A stretch of DNA of 47,357 nucleotides, taken from contig DAOTYY010000022.1 in assembly GCA_034434695.1 (NCBI GenBank), positions 1 through 47,357 of the forward strand. Direction: 5' to 3'. The DNA comes from DYEC01 sp034434695. Lineage in GTDB: Bacteria > Chloroflexota > Anaerolineae > Anaerolineales > Anaerolineaceae. Position numbers and translations under genes: made by a program. Under the pieces are notes generated by a model, which worked only from the letters and a program-made list of their open reading frames with translations, had not been told where the DNA came from and made no database searches. This document shows, piece by piece, positions 33,647-41,667 of the stretch (its first letter is position 1; each line of letters begins with the position of its first letter).

Positions 33647-34321
33647 GTGAAAAAATTTATCACCATTGCGGGGAACATCGGGGTTGGCAAATCTACGCTG
33701 GTGCGCCTGTTGAGCGAGCGGCTGGGCTGGCAGCCCTTCTACGAACCGGTGGCGGAAAATCCCTATCTGGCGGATTTTTATCACGACATGGCTGCCTGGA
33801 GCTTCCACTCGCAAATCTTCTTCCTCACCCACCGTCTGCGTATGCAGCAGGATTTGATCCGCTACCCCGGCTCGGTGGTGCAGGACCGCAGCATCTATGA
33901 GGATGCCGAGATTTTTGCCCATAACCTGTATTTACAGGGGTATATCAGCGAGCGGGATTATCAGACCTACCATAAGCTCTACGAAACGATCGCCGAGTTT
34001 CTGCCCGCGCCGCATCTGGTGATTTACCTGCGCGCATCGGTCAGTACGCTGGTCGGGCGGATCGGTTTGCGCGATCGCGATTTTGAGCGGCGGATCAATC
34101 CTGAATATTTGCAGCAGCTCAACGAACTGTATGAGCAGTGGATTGGCGGTTTCACGCTCTGTCCGGTGCTGACCGTGCCGGCGGACGATCTGGACTTCGT
34201 CAAAAGCCCTGACCACCTCGACCTGATTGTGCGCAAAGTGCAGGAAAAACTGAGCGGGCGCGAAGAAGTGATCTTCACGCCCGAAGAAGTCCATCACGCG
34301 CCGCAGCCGCCCCGGAGCTAA
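33647..34321 (+). CDS. Deoxynucleoside kinase (dAK/dGK-like)
   Basis: This 224-residue protein phosphorylates deoxynucleosides with ATP. The P-loop GNIGVGKST is at residues 9-17. VVQDRSIYEDAEIF carries the DRS motif, and RDRDFER lies in the lid region. GTG 33647 follows CAGGAGAG; another GTG at 33620 overlaps the amidohydrolase stop (GTGA) but lacks that ribosome site. The gene is therefore probably co-transcribed with mtaD. A second kinase of the same family lies on the opposite side of the putative origin. Base specificity cannot be decided from sequence. Confidence 0.9.
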   Translation: MKKFITIAGNIGVGKSTLVRLLSERLGWQPFYEPVAENPYLADFYHDMAAWSFHSQIFFLTHRLRMQQDLIRYPGSVVQDRSIYEDAEIFAHNLYLQGYISERDYQTYHKLYETIAEFLPAPHLVIYLRASVSTLVGRIGLRDRDFERRINPEYLQQLNELYEQWIGGFTLCPVLTVPADDLDFVKSPDHLDLIVRKVQEKLSGREEVIFTPEEVHHAPQPPRS

Positions 34322-34363
34322 ACGCTCCAGCGCGGCAAATTCCCCCCAGCCCGAACCGACCGT

Positions 34364-34624
34364 CTAGCGCGGTTCGACGATCAGTTTAATCGCCGTGCGC
34401 ACCTTGCCGTCAATATCCACATCAACGAACTCAGGCACGCAAACCACCGGAATGCCGTCCTCTGCCAGATACCCTCTGGCTAAGACCAGCGCCTTGACGG
34501 CTTGGTTGACCGCCCCGGCGCCGATGGCTTGCACTTCCGCACGGCGGTGCTCGCGGATCACCCCCGCGATGGCCCCCGCTACGGCTGCAGTGCGGGAGTT
34601 GGCTTTAACTTTAATGACGTCCAT
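34364..34624 (-). CDS. spoVS: Stage V sporulation protein S-like (Alba-type fold)
   Basis: This 86-residue protein matches SpoVS throughout (MDVIKVKANSRTAAVAGAIA, then AIGAGAVNQAVKALVLARG and the IDGKVRTAIKLIV end). SpoVS affects sporulation and septation in Bacillus, and homologues occur in non-sporulating thermophiles and Chloroflexota, where its role is not known. Its small Alba-like fold suggests nucleic-acid binding. It is transcribed away from the putative origin, with GGAGAAGGGAG before the ATG. It converges on the deoxynucleoside kinase gene, 42 bases apart. Confidence 0.93.
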   Translation of the reverse strand: MDVIKVKANSRTAAVAGAIAGVIREHRRAEVQAIGAGAVNQAVKALVLARGYLAEDGIPVVCVPEFVDVDIDGKVRTAIKLIVEPR

Positions 34625-35402
34625 TTCGTTCTCCCTTCTCCTCTGGCTGGAAAAGTGGCTGGCTGTACAACATGTTCAGGGGGCTGTACCTCTTACATAA
34701 AGATTTATCGTTTTATAAAAATTTTACAGGATTTATTCAGAATAATCAAGCGGCAAAAAGCCGTCACTGGCTGACGGTCTGCGCTTTCCCTGCGCCGCGG
34801 CGCAAGAGCGGCAATTGCATGCCTGCTTTGCTGCTTTCAACACTGCCTCGACCTGCTTCATCACGCTCTTTTGTGCAAGCCATCTACTGGCTCGACCGAT
34901 TCCAGCCCGATCCGTTCAACAGTGCTTTCCGTCTATTGGATGCGGGAACAAGACTTGACGACCTCTCATCATGACAGTCTGAAATTTTTCTTCATTGCAA
35001 TCTTATTTTCCTCAATTCTTTATTAATTGATTCAGTACTCTTAGTAGGCGCTGTGGATATGTGGAGAAACGGCGGCAGGGGGAATCAAACCCCCAGCGGT
35101 GGGGAGAAACGCCGCTGTTTCTGCTGTATCTGCGGGTTTTTGAGTCCGGGGGATTGGCTGCCTTGCTGTGGATAAATTCTGGATAGATTTGTCCCTTCCG
35201 CACCCGTCAGCGCCGTCAAAAGCTGCTTCAGAGATATGGCGCAGGGCAAAAAAACACCCCCAGATATGGGGGGCAGGGTTTCAGGGGCGTCAAGAGTGAT
35301 TCCCCGCTTGTTCAGTGGGTTATCCACAATTATCCCCAGTTATCCACAGAAAACAGCCATTTATCCACAGAAATTGGGCTAATTTTGCCCCGTGTGCCGG
35401 AA
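34625..35402. other. Putative chromosomal replication origin (oriC)
   Basis: No gene is visible in these 778 bases. AT-rich stretches lie at about 34687-34750 and 34981-35040, candidates for the duplex-unwinding element. DnaA boxes follow: TGTGGATAT at 35052 and TGTGGAGAA at 35060 (near matches), an exact TGTGGATAA at 35167, and TTATCCACA at 35320, 35340 and 35361 with TTATCCCCA at 35330. Two short hairpins (GGGGG/CCCCC at 35078-35094 and CCCCC/GGGGG at 35257-35272) lie between the box groups. Neighbours include spoVS, two deoxynucleoside kinases and ssb, and the parS pair is 12 kb away. dnaA itself is not in the window. Confidence 0.8.
35320..35369 (+). promoter_or_regulatory. Phased DnaA-box cluster
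   Basis: Four boxes lie head to tail on one strand: 35320-35328 TTATCCACA, 35330-35338 TTATCCCCA, 35340-35348 TTATCCACA and 35361-35369 TTATCCACA. Start-to-start distances are 10, 10 and 21 bases, close to one, one and two helical turns, so DnaA would bind on one face. The spacing is denser than a chance occurrence would produce. Confidence 0.88.
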
Positions 35403-36407
35403 TTATAAGCCATTTTCTTTTGCCCAGCCTTCAATCATTTCTTCCACCGTGTCCAGATATACGTCCAGCGCTTCCAGGCGTTCTTCCAGCGGGTCGAGCG
35501 CCAGCGAACGGCAGAGGCTGACAAAAGACGGGCGGGAGGCGTGATCGGCGGGCAGGCAGTCCAGCGCGGCGCACCACGTGCGCAGGACAATCCACAGCGC
35601 CGCGGCGGGTGTTTCGCTCCACAGCGCCTGCGCGGCGCGGGTGTAATATGCCCACCGGGCGGGGTGCAGAGACGGCGGATGCTGACTGGTCTGACCGGCA
35701 TCGCCCAGCGCCGTCTGCCATGTCTCGAACCATTGCGGCGTTTGCGCTTCAGCGAGAAGGTCCGTTCCCCCGCTCAAGAGGGCGATCAGCCCGGCGCTCA
35801 ATTCGGGGCGGCGGACTGCCTGCGCCCGCTGGGGAAAATGGAGCAGCAGACGCCGTTCGGTCAGCGGCGGACCGCAAAGGCAGGCGACGGCGTTGGCGGT
35901 TTGCCGCAGGGTGCGCAGGTACAGCGCAGTGCGCTGGAAGACATCCAGCCCGGCGGCGCTCTGCAGGGTCATCCAGCCCTGACGGGCGGCATCCAACTGC
36001 GGCTGGACGCGCTGGAGGATGGTCTCCGGACGGTAGAAGTGCGCGCAGACCCCCGCCTGAACAAACTCAAACCAATGGCCGCGCTCGTGAAGAACGAGGG
36101 GATTGTGGCAGAGGAAACTGCCCAGCCATGCGTCGCTGCGCAGACTGCGCGGCTGCTGGTACTGTTCCTGCGAAACATGGGCGATATCCAGATGCACTTC
36201 CGCCGAGAGGGGGACGATCTCGCGCTCCTGCGGCGGCGGCGTATCGTGGACGAAGATCAGGTCAATATCGGCTGTGCCGCCTAAGAGCGGCTCTTCATCC
36301 AAAAGCGAACCGGTCAGATAGACGCAGACCAGGCGGCGGTTTTGCATCACCCGCATGGCAGCCTGTGTTTTCGCCAGTTTGAGCAGTTTTTCGCGTGTAA
36401 TCCGCAT
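35403..36407 (-). CDS. Nucleotidyltransferase-domain protein
   Basis: This 334-residue protein has an N-terminal nucleotidyltransferase core: VYLTGSLLDEEPLLGGTADIDLIFVHD contains the GS signature and the D-x-D metal pair, and HLDIAHV supplies the third acidic residue. The remaining 230 residues are helical, of unknown function, ending with LDPLEERLEALDVYLDTVEE. It may transfer a nucleotide to an antibiotic, a protein or RNA; no subfamily is recognised. It is encoded 18 bases after the deoxynucleoside kinase gene in the same operon, and its stop lies 34 bases from the last DnaA box. Confidence 0.75.
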   Translation of the reverse strand: MRITREKLLKLAKTQAAMRVMQNRRLVCVYLTGSLLDEEPLLGGTADIDLIFVHDTPPPQEREIVPLSAEVHLDIAHVSQEQYQQPRSLRSDAWLGSFLCHNPLVLHERGHWFEFVQAGVCAHFYRPETILQRVQPQLDAARQGWMTLQSAAGLDVFQRTALYLRTLRQTANAVACLCGPPLTERRLLLHFPQRAQAVRRPELSAGLIALLSGGTDLLAEAQTPQWFETWQTALGDAGQTSQHPPSLHPARWAYYTRAAQALWSETPAAALWIVLRTWCAALDCLPADHASRPSFVSLCRSLALDPLEERLEALDVYLDTVEEMIEGWAKENGL

Positions 36408-36425
36408 CGTTCCCCCCTCTGATGG

Positions 36426-37082
36426 TCAGGAAATGCTCTGCTCTGTACCGATGGGCAGTTCCGGCTGGAAGGGCGAAAGCCGCAGCGCCTGACGGATGCG
36501 GTTTTCGATGAATTCGAGATGCTGGGGATTGCGCAGATAGTCGAGCTGGTCGGTCTCAATGGTCAGCACCGGCGAGGGGTGCTTGGCGCCGCCGAGGAAG
36601 AAGGCGTCATACGCCTGATTCAGCTCGGCGATGTAGGCGCGTTCCATGCGGCGCTCGTAGGGACGGTCGCGCAGGGTGATGCGCTGCATGAGGATATCGG
36701 TGCTGGCGCGCAGATACACCACCAGATCGGGCGGGGTGATTTTCTCTGCCAGCGCCTCGTGGACGCGGCGGTACATCTCCAGCTCATCGCCTTTCAGGTT
36801 GATGCCGGCAAAGAGGGCGTCCTTTTCAAAGGTGTAGTCGCTGATCAACGGTTTGCCGCTTGCCAGCAGCTTCGGAACGCCTTCGCGCTGCTGGCGGTAG
36901 CGGCTGAGCAGGAAGAAAATTTGCGTTTGAAAGGCGTAGCGGGCACGGTCGCTGTAAAAATCGCTCAGGAAGGGATTTTCCTCGAACACTTCCAGCAAAA
37001 GATTGGCTTCAAAAGACGGCTGGAGCAGACGCGCCAGCGTGGTTTTTCCGACGCCGATGACGCCTTCAATGGCAACGTACAT
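36426..37082 (-). CDS. Deoxynucleoside kinase (second copy)
   Basis: This 218-residue kinase has the P-loop EGVIGVGKTT at residues 5-14, the segment ISDYTFEKDALFA in place of the DRS motif found in the first copy, and the lid RDRPYERRM. The two copies are clearly different in sequence, so they may have separate base preferences or form a heterodimer like the dAK/dGK pair of lactobacilli. ATG 37082 follows GGAGAG. It is divergent from ssb, sharing the upstream region, and is followed by the nucleotidyltransferase gene. Confidence 0.9.
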   Translation of the reverse strand: MYVAIEGVIGVGKTTLARLLQPSFEANLLLEVFEENPFLSDFYSDRARYAFQTQIFFLLSRYRQQREGVPKLLASGKPLISDYTFEKDALFAGINLKGDELEMYRRVHEALAEKITPPDLVVYLRASTDILMQRITLRDRPYERRMERAYIAELNQAYDAFFLGGAKHPSPVLTIETDQLDYLRNPQHLEFIENRIRQALRLSPFQPELPIGTEQSIS

Positions 37083-37116
37083 GTGTGTTCTCTCCGAATT
37101 GGCTGCCCCAATTGGC

Positions 37117-37144
37117 TTGACAGCGGGCAAATCTCATCTAAACT
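37117..37144 (+). promoter_or_regulatory. ssb promoter candidate
   Basis: TTGACA (37117-37122) and TAAACT (37139-37144) are separated by 16 bases. The region between the two divergent genes is AT-rich from 37139 to 37165. The ribosome site of ssb is AAAAAGGAG, about nine bases before the ATG. Confidence 0.5.
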
Positions 37145-37195
37145 AAAAATATACCACACAATTGTTGGGTTGTTCAGAAAAAGGAGTTTCATCCC

Positions 37196-37597
37196 ATGCC
37201 TGGCTTAAATCGCGTTCAGTTAATTGGACGGTTGGGCAAAGACCCCGAAACCCGCTTTACTCCCACCGGCAAAAAGGTTGCCACCTTCAGTCTGGCGGTT
37301 GACCGCCGCTGGAAGGGCAGCGATGGCACAGTGAAACAGGATACTGACTGGTTCAACGTGGAAGCTTGGGGCAGTCTGGGCGAGACCTGCCAGAAAATTC
37401 TGCACAAGGGTCAGTTGATCTTTCTGGAAGGGCGTCTGAAGACCGACCGTTACGAAGAAAAGGGCGAGACGCGCTATTTCACCCGCGTCATCGCCCGCAA
37501 TATGCAGGTGCTGGAATGGCCTGAGAAAAAGGAAGCTGTGGAAGAGGCGGAAGCGGTGATTCCGCCTGAGGAAGAGCCGCCGCTGGAGGAAGAATAG
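37196..37597 (+). CDS. ssb: Single-stranded DNA-binding protein
   Basis: This 133-residue protein has one OB-fold: NRVQLIGRLGKDPETRFTPTGKKVATFSLAVD, then DWFNVEAWGSLGE and GQLIFLEGRLKTDRYEEKGE. It ends with an acidic tail (EEEPPLEEE) in place of the DDDIPF tip, so partner docking may differ from the E. coli protein. It coats single strands in replication and repair. Its position 1.8 kb from the putative origin suits a replication role. The tail lacks the usual glycine/proline-rich linker and is shorter than in enterobacteria. Confidence 0.97.
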   Translation: MPGLNRVQLIGRLGKDPETRFTPTGKKVATFSLAVDRRWKGSDGTVKQDTDWFNVEAWGSLGETCQKILHKGQLIFLEGRLKTDRYEEKGETRYFTRVIARNMQVLEWPEKKEAVEEAEAVIPPEEEPPLEEE

Positions 37598-37706
37598 GGG
37601 GCGAATAGCGGCGAGCTAAAGCCTTGCCTTATCATCTGCGCAAAATCGAGATTCCAGCGCAGATTTGTAATTTATGCCTGCTGGGTAAGTTGAAAGCCGG
37701 GCTGTC

Positions 37707-38308
37707 TGTCACTGCGGGCGAGCGTTAGCGAGCGTGGCAGTCTCCGCGTGGGCGGGGGCGGGGATTGCTTCGCCCCTGCGGGGCTCGCAATGACAAGAGA
37801 AGGGTGCGGGGCTCGCAATGACAGGAGAAGGGTGCGGGGTGCGCAATGACAAAAGAAAAGGTGCGGGGCTCGCAATGACAGGAGAAGGGTGCGGGGCTCG
37901 CAATGACAAAAGAAAAGGTGCAGGGCTCGCAATGAAAGCAGGACTATCTGTCACTGCGGGCGAGCGTTAGCGAGCGTGGCAGTCTCCGCGTGGGCGGGGG
38001 CGGGGATTGCTTCGCCCCTGCGGGGCTCGCAATGACAAGAGAAGGGTGCAGGGCTCGCAATGACAAGAGAAGGGTGCAGGGCTCGCAATGACAAAAGAAA
38101 AGGTGCGGGGCTCGCAATGAAAAAAGAAAAGGTGCGGGGCTCGCAATGACAAAAGAAAAGGTGCGGGGCTCGCAATGACAGGAGAAGGGTGCGGGGTGCG
38201 CAATGAAAGCAGGGCTGTCTGTCACTGCGAGCGAGCGTTAGCGAGCGTGGCAGTCTCCGCGTGGGCGGGGGCGGGGATTGCTTCGCCCCTGCGGGGCTCG
38301 CAATGACA
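37707..38308 (+). repeat. Array of three 89-bp TIR elements with 28-29-bp tandem units
   Basis: Three near-identical 89-base elements lie at 37707-37795, 37949-38037 and 38220-38308. Each starts with TGTCACTGCGRGCGAGCG and ends with GGGGCTCGCAATGACA, so the ends form an imperfect inverted repeat (TGTCAYTGCGAGC). Between copies 1 and 2 lie five units, and between copies 2 and 3 six units, of 28-29 bases built from GAGAAGGGTGCGGGGCTCGC or AAGAAAAGGTGCGGGGCTCG followed by AATGACA. The units repeat the element's own 3' end with a short variable lead. No gene lies between 37598 and 38406. Confidence 0.9.
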
Positions 38309-38406
38309 AAAGAAAGGCGGTCGTGTAGTGTGCTTATCTGGGATATAAACTAATAGCACAAGCTTGTAGCATGTGCAATGCTCTACATTAGAGGAAAGGA
38401 TCACCT

Positions 38407-39585
38407 ATGTTTCAATCTTCTGACGCGTCACAGACAAAAAAAGAAAGTCCGTCAAATGCCTTCCAGGCGAATCAGCTCCCCAACCACCCGCTGTCTGCTA
38501 TCCTTTGGAAATTGTTCTTCGGTGGTTTACTGGTGAATGTTATTTCTGCTGTTGGTTTATTTCTAGTGGGTGCACTGAGTGTAACCCTTCGATTAAGCTC
38601 ATATAAAAGCTTCCTCTTGGGTCTTATTCCGATCATACTGGATGGGTTAATTATCGCTGGAACGATTACCCTGATTGGAAAGATCTTTTTTGGAAGATCA
38701 GGTCCGCTGGATAATAAGCGCTGGGAAAGGTACATAATGGGACAAATTCCCGGCTTTTTGTTGGCGGCTGCCTTGGTGTTTGTGGTTAGATTTTGGGTGT
38801 CTGATCCGCAGCAGGATGTCTTTAGTAACGGCTCTGTTTTTTTGATCTTCATCGGAGCGGTAACAGGCGGGTTTGGTTTGGGGATGTTTTCTGTGTTTAC
38901 CCATAAAGCAAAGGATATCGCCTCTGTGGGACAGGCAGAAGCGGTGAGCAATGTTTCTCAAAGCAAACCCGGCTCTTCCATTGAGCAGGCTGTCTCACTG
39001 GATGAGATGCCCACGAAAAAAATTCGTTTATCCTCCACCAAAGCGTCTCCAACCACATCCATCTCTGCGTTATATTCTGCAGAAAAAGAATCGGGATCGG
39101 CAACTGCTTCCGCTGCCGCAGGTTCAAAACCCTCCCCAACGGTTGTCAAACTCAAAGGATGGCAGATTCTCCTGCTCTCCTTGCTGGTGGTCGGTGCAGT
39201 CTTCGCGATCTACTGGGTGAAAAATTCTGCAAGCGGCTCCAGTGCTATGGCGGTTCCGGCGTCACAGTTGGTGTCAGCCGGAGAACAGAATGGCGATCAC
39301 CCAATCAAACCGCCGGTAGGCTGCCGTTTGTGGAGCGAAATTAATGCCTCTGATGCCGGTAGCAAAGTGTGCGCCTACGGAGTCGTTAAGGCGACTTATC
39401 TGGGTGGAGAGATCACCTACATCGTATTTACGACGGATGATAAGAGCGCCTTCCGTCTGATCAATTTGGAAGGCAAGGACTATTCCAATTTGGTGGGGCG
39501 GTGCGTTATCGCCGAAGGCAAAGTAAAAACCTTTGGCGAGGTTGCCTATATCGAAATAGAGGGAAAGTTAAATTTGTGCAAGTGA
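38407..39585 (+). CDS. Membrane protein with a C-terminal OB-fold-like domain
   Basis: This 392-residue protein has four hydrophobic segments in residues 35-175, a polar linker rich in Ser, Ala and Thr (about 180-245), one further membrane helix (WQILLLSLLVVGAVFAIYWV) and an outer domain of about 110 residues. That domain (GSKVCAYGVVKATYLGGE, then LVGRCVIAEGKVKTFGEVAY) resembles a small OB-fold with one potential disulfide. Codon use is AT-richer than usual for the window. It follows the tandem repeat array and is preceded by AGAGGAAAGG. No family is recognised. Confidence 0.7.
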   Translation: MFQSSDASQTKKESPSNAFQANQLPNHPLSAILWKLFFGGLLVNVISAVGLFLVGALSVTLRLSSYKSFLLGLIPIILDGLIIAGTITLIGKIFFGRSGPLDNKRWERYIMGQIPGFLLAAALVFVVRFWVSDPQQDVFSNGSVFLIFIGAVTGGFGLGMFSVFTHKAKDIASVGQAEAVSNVSQSKPGSSIEQAVSLDEMPTKKIRLSSTKASPTTSISALYSAEKESGSATASAAAGSKPSPTVVKLKGWQILLLSLLVVGAVFAIYWVKNSASGSSAMAVPASQLVSAGEQNGDHPIKPPVGCRLWSEINASDAGSKVCAYGVVKATYLGGEITYIVFTTDDKSAFRLINLEGKDYSNLVGRCVIAEGKVKTFGEVAYIEIEGKLNLCK

Positions 39586-39725
39586 CTGACCTCCTATTGC
39601 AATGAAGTTGACCGTATGAATGAGTTGGGTGCAGGCGATACCTGAACATTCCGCTTATGATGCGCCCCGCGCCCTATTCTCCATGCGTTTGGGAGAAGCG
39701 ATTCAAAAGAGCGTGTATTGCGGAT

Positions 39726-41522
39726 TTATAAAATTGCGCTGGGTTTGTGCGGCGCGGGCAGCGCTTCCAGTTGTTCAATCCATCTTGCAATCACCTCAAA
39801 CCCGCCCTGCCAGAAAGCAGGCTGATGAATATCCATGCCGGCGGCGGCGAGGATGCGCTCCGGCGAGTCTGAGCCGCCTGCTGCCAGTAATTGCAGGTAG
39901 CGCGGCTTGAAGGATTCGCCTTCTTTGCGGTACTGTTCATACAGCGCCAGCACCAGCAGTTGCCCGAAGGCATAGGCATAGACGTAAAACGGCACGTTGT
40001 AAAGATGGGGGATGGAGACCCACTCCCAGCGGAATTCATCGCTGAGGGCGACGGCATCGCCAAACTGCTCGTGCAGGTTGTCCAGATAGGCTTCCGCCAG
40101 CTCCTCCAGCGTGGCGCCCTGCTGAACCATCTCGTGCGCCTGCTGCTCAAAGAGCGCAAAATACGCCTGGCGCAGGATGGTAGCGTAGGCATTGTCCATC
40201 TGCGCAAAGAGCAGATCGCGCCGCAGGGCGGGGTCGCTTTCTTCTTTCAGCAAACGCTCCACCAGCAGCATCTCGCCAAAGGTGGAAGCGGTCTCTGCCA
40301 GCGGCAGGCTGGGGTGGAAGGTGAACAGGCTGTGATGCGCCGCCAGCATGGAATGGACGGCATGACCCAGCTCGTGCGCCAGCGTGGAGACATCCTCCAT
40401 CCGCCCCTGATAATTGACCAGCACCCAGGGGGTAAGCTGCGGGGTGGCGGTCAGGCAGAAAGCGCCGCTGCGTTTGCCCTTGCGCACCTCGCTGTCGAGG
40501 TGATTTTCCTGAAAGACGCGCTCGGCAAGGCTGGCAATCTGCGGGTGGAACTGCTGGAACGAATCCAGCGTCAGCTCCGCCACCTGCTCAAAGGGGACGC
40601 GCCGCTGCGCTGCGCCGAGCGGAGCGTAGATGTCATAGCGGCGCAGTTTCTTCATCCCCAGCCCGCGCGCCTTGAGGCGGAAAAAGCGTTGAAAGAGCGG
40701 GGCGTTCCGGCGGCAAACCTCCAGCAGGGTGTCCACCACGCTGTCCGGGATGTCGTTTGCCAGATTGCGGGCGGCGATTGGGCTGGAGAAGCCGCGCAGG
40801 GTCATCTGTTCGTTGCGCCAGTCGCGCACCAGCGTTTGATACATCTGTCCCAGAATGGCAGCGTCCTGTCCATAGACGCGCAGCATCTCGCGGTAAGCGG
40901 CGGCGCGCAGGCGCGGGTTGGGATGGCGGACGTACTGGGTCAGCTCGCCGCGGGTCAGCTTGTGCACCTTGCCGTCCACCTTCAGGCGGAAAACGTAGCG
41001 GTTGGTGAGGGTGTCGTAGAGCGTATTCAGGGCGCTGGCCCCGGTCACGTTTTTGATGTTGATGATTTTCTCCTCCGCCTCGCTGAGCGTATGGGGTTTG
41101 AAGTGGCGCATCTCTTCCAGCCAGTAGCGCCGCTCACCGGCGATTGCCAGAAAAGGCGCGGCGGCTTCATCGGAAAGCGCCTTCCACCACAGGCTGAAAA
41201 ACAAGAGACGGTTGGAAAGCTCGGCGAAAAACTGGCCGCTGCGCTGAAGCAGGCTGAGGGCGGCGGGGTTTTGGGTATCTTCGGCAAAGTACAGGCTGGC
41301 ATAGGCATCCAGCCGCCGCGCCTGCGTGTGGATGGCTTCCAGCCGGTCGAGGATTTCCAAAAAACGTTCGGCGGAAAGCTGCTCGTTCAGGCTGGGGCGG
41401 AGGGTCTCCAATTCGCCTGCCTGCTGCTCCAGCTCTTGAAAGACGGCTTGCAGTTCGGCGCTGTCCGGCGCGGGGAAAAGGTCGTTCAAACTCCAGCGGG
41501 TTTGTGGATAGGCTGCGGTCAT
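39726..41522 (-). CDS. pepF: Oligoendopeptidase F (M3 metallopeptidase)
   Basis: This 598-residue cytoplasmic zinc peptidase degrades short peptides. The M3 motif HELGH is at about residue 382 (STLAHELGHAVHS), with the third zinc ligand in ETASTFGEMLLVE. The N-terminal helical part begins with TRWSLNDLFPAPDS, characteristic of PepF, and the C-terminus has the substrate-histidine/tyrosine loop (PHLYNVPFYVYAYAFGQL). Length is normal. ATG 41522 follows AAGGAGATGG; the longer frame from 41570 is not needed. A TGATATAAT extended -10 lies at 41551-41559 on the minus strand, so transcription starts close to the gene. Confidence 0.95.
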   Translation of the reverse strand: MTAAYPQTRWSLNDLFPAPDSAELQAVFQELEQQAGELETLRPSLNEQLSAERFLEILDRLEAIHTQARRLDAYASLYFAEDTQNPAALSLLQRSGQFFAELSNRLLFFSLWWKALSDEAAAPFLAIAGERRYWLEEMRHFKPHTLSEAEEKIINIKNVTGASALNTLYDTLTNRYVFRLKVDGKVHKLTRGELTQYVRHPNPRLRAAAYREMLRVYGQDAAILGQMYQTLVRDWRNEQMTLRGFSSPIAARNLANDIPDSVVDTLLEVCRRNAPLFQRFFRLKARGLGMKKLRRYDIYAPLGAAQRRVPFEQVAELTLDSFQQFHPQIASLAERVFQENHLDSEVRKGKRSGAFCLTATPQLTPWVLVNYQGRMEDVSTLAHELGHAVHSMLAAHHSLFTFHPSLPLAETASTFGEMLLVERLLKEESDPALRRDLLFAQMDNAYATILRQAYFALFEQQAHEMVQQGATLEELAEAYLDNLHEQFGDAVALSDEFRWEWVSIPHLYNVPFYVYAYAFGQLLVLALYEQYRKEGESFKPRYLQLLAAGGSDSPERILAAAGMDIHQPAFWQGGFEVIARWIEQLEALPAPHKPSAIL

Positions 41523-41667
41523 TCCATCTCCTTGAACAAAGTGTGCACAGATTATATCAGAGGACGGCATCCGCCGGGCAGCGGCTATTCACCCAAACCT
41601 GATACAAATTCTCTACATCGTAGAACGCTGTCCGCTTTCCATGTATAATCAAGGGTGGAGGTGGAGC

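Noticed and set aside
37796..38219. Possible CRISPR array
   Set aside because: Units of 28-29 bases are contiguous without unique spacers, and no cas gene is present.
37672..38404. Minus-strand proteins with repeated FCHCEPR-type sequence
   Set aside because: They are translations of the tandem repeat array, a known kind of spurious annotation.
39891..41648. 585-codon plus-strand frame opposite pepF
   Set aside because: PepF with its HELGH site is certain on the minus strand; the opposite frame is low-complexity.
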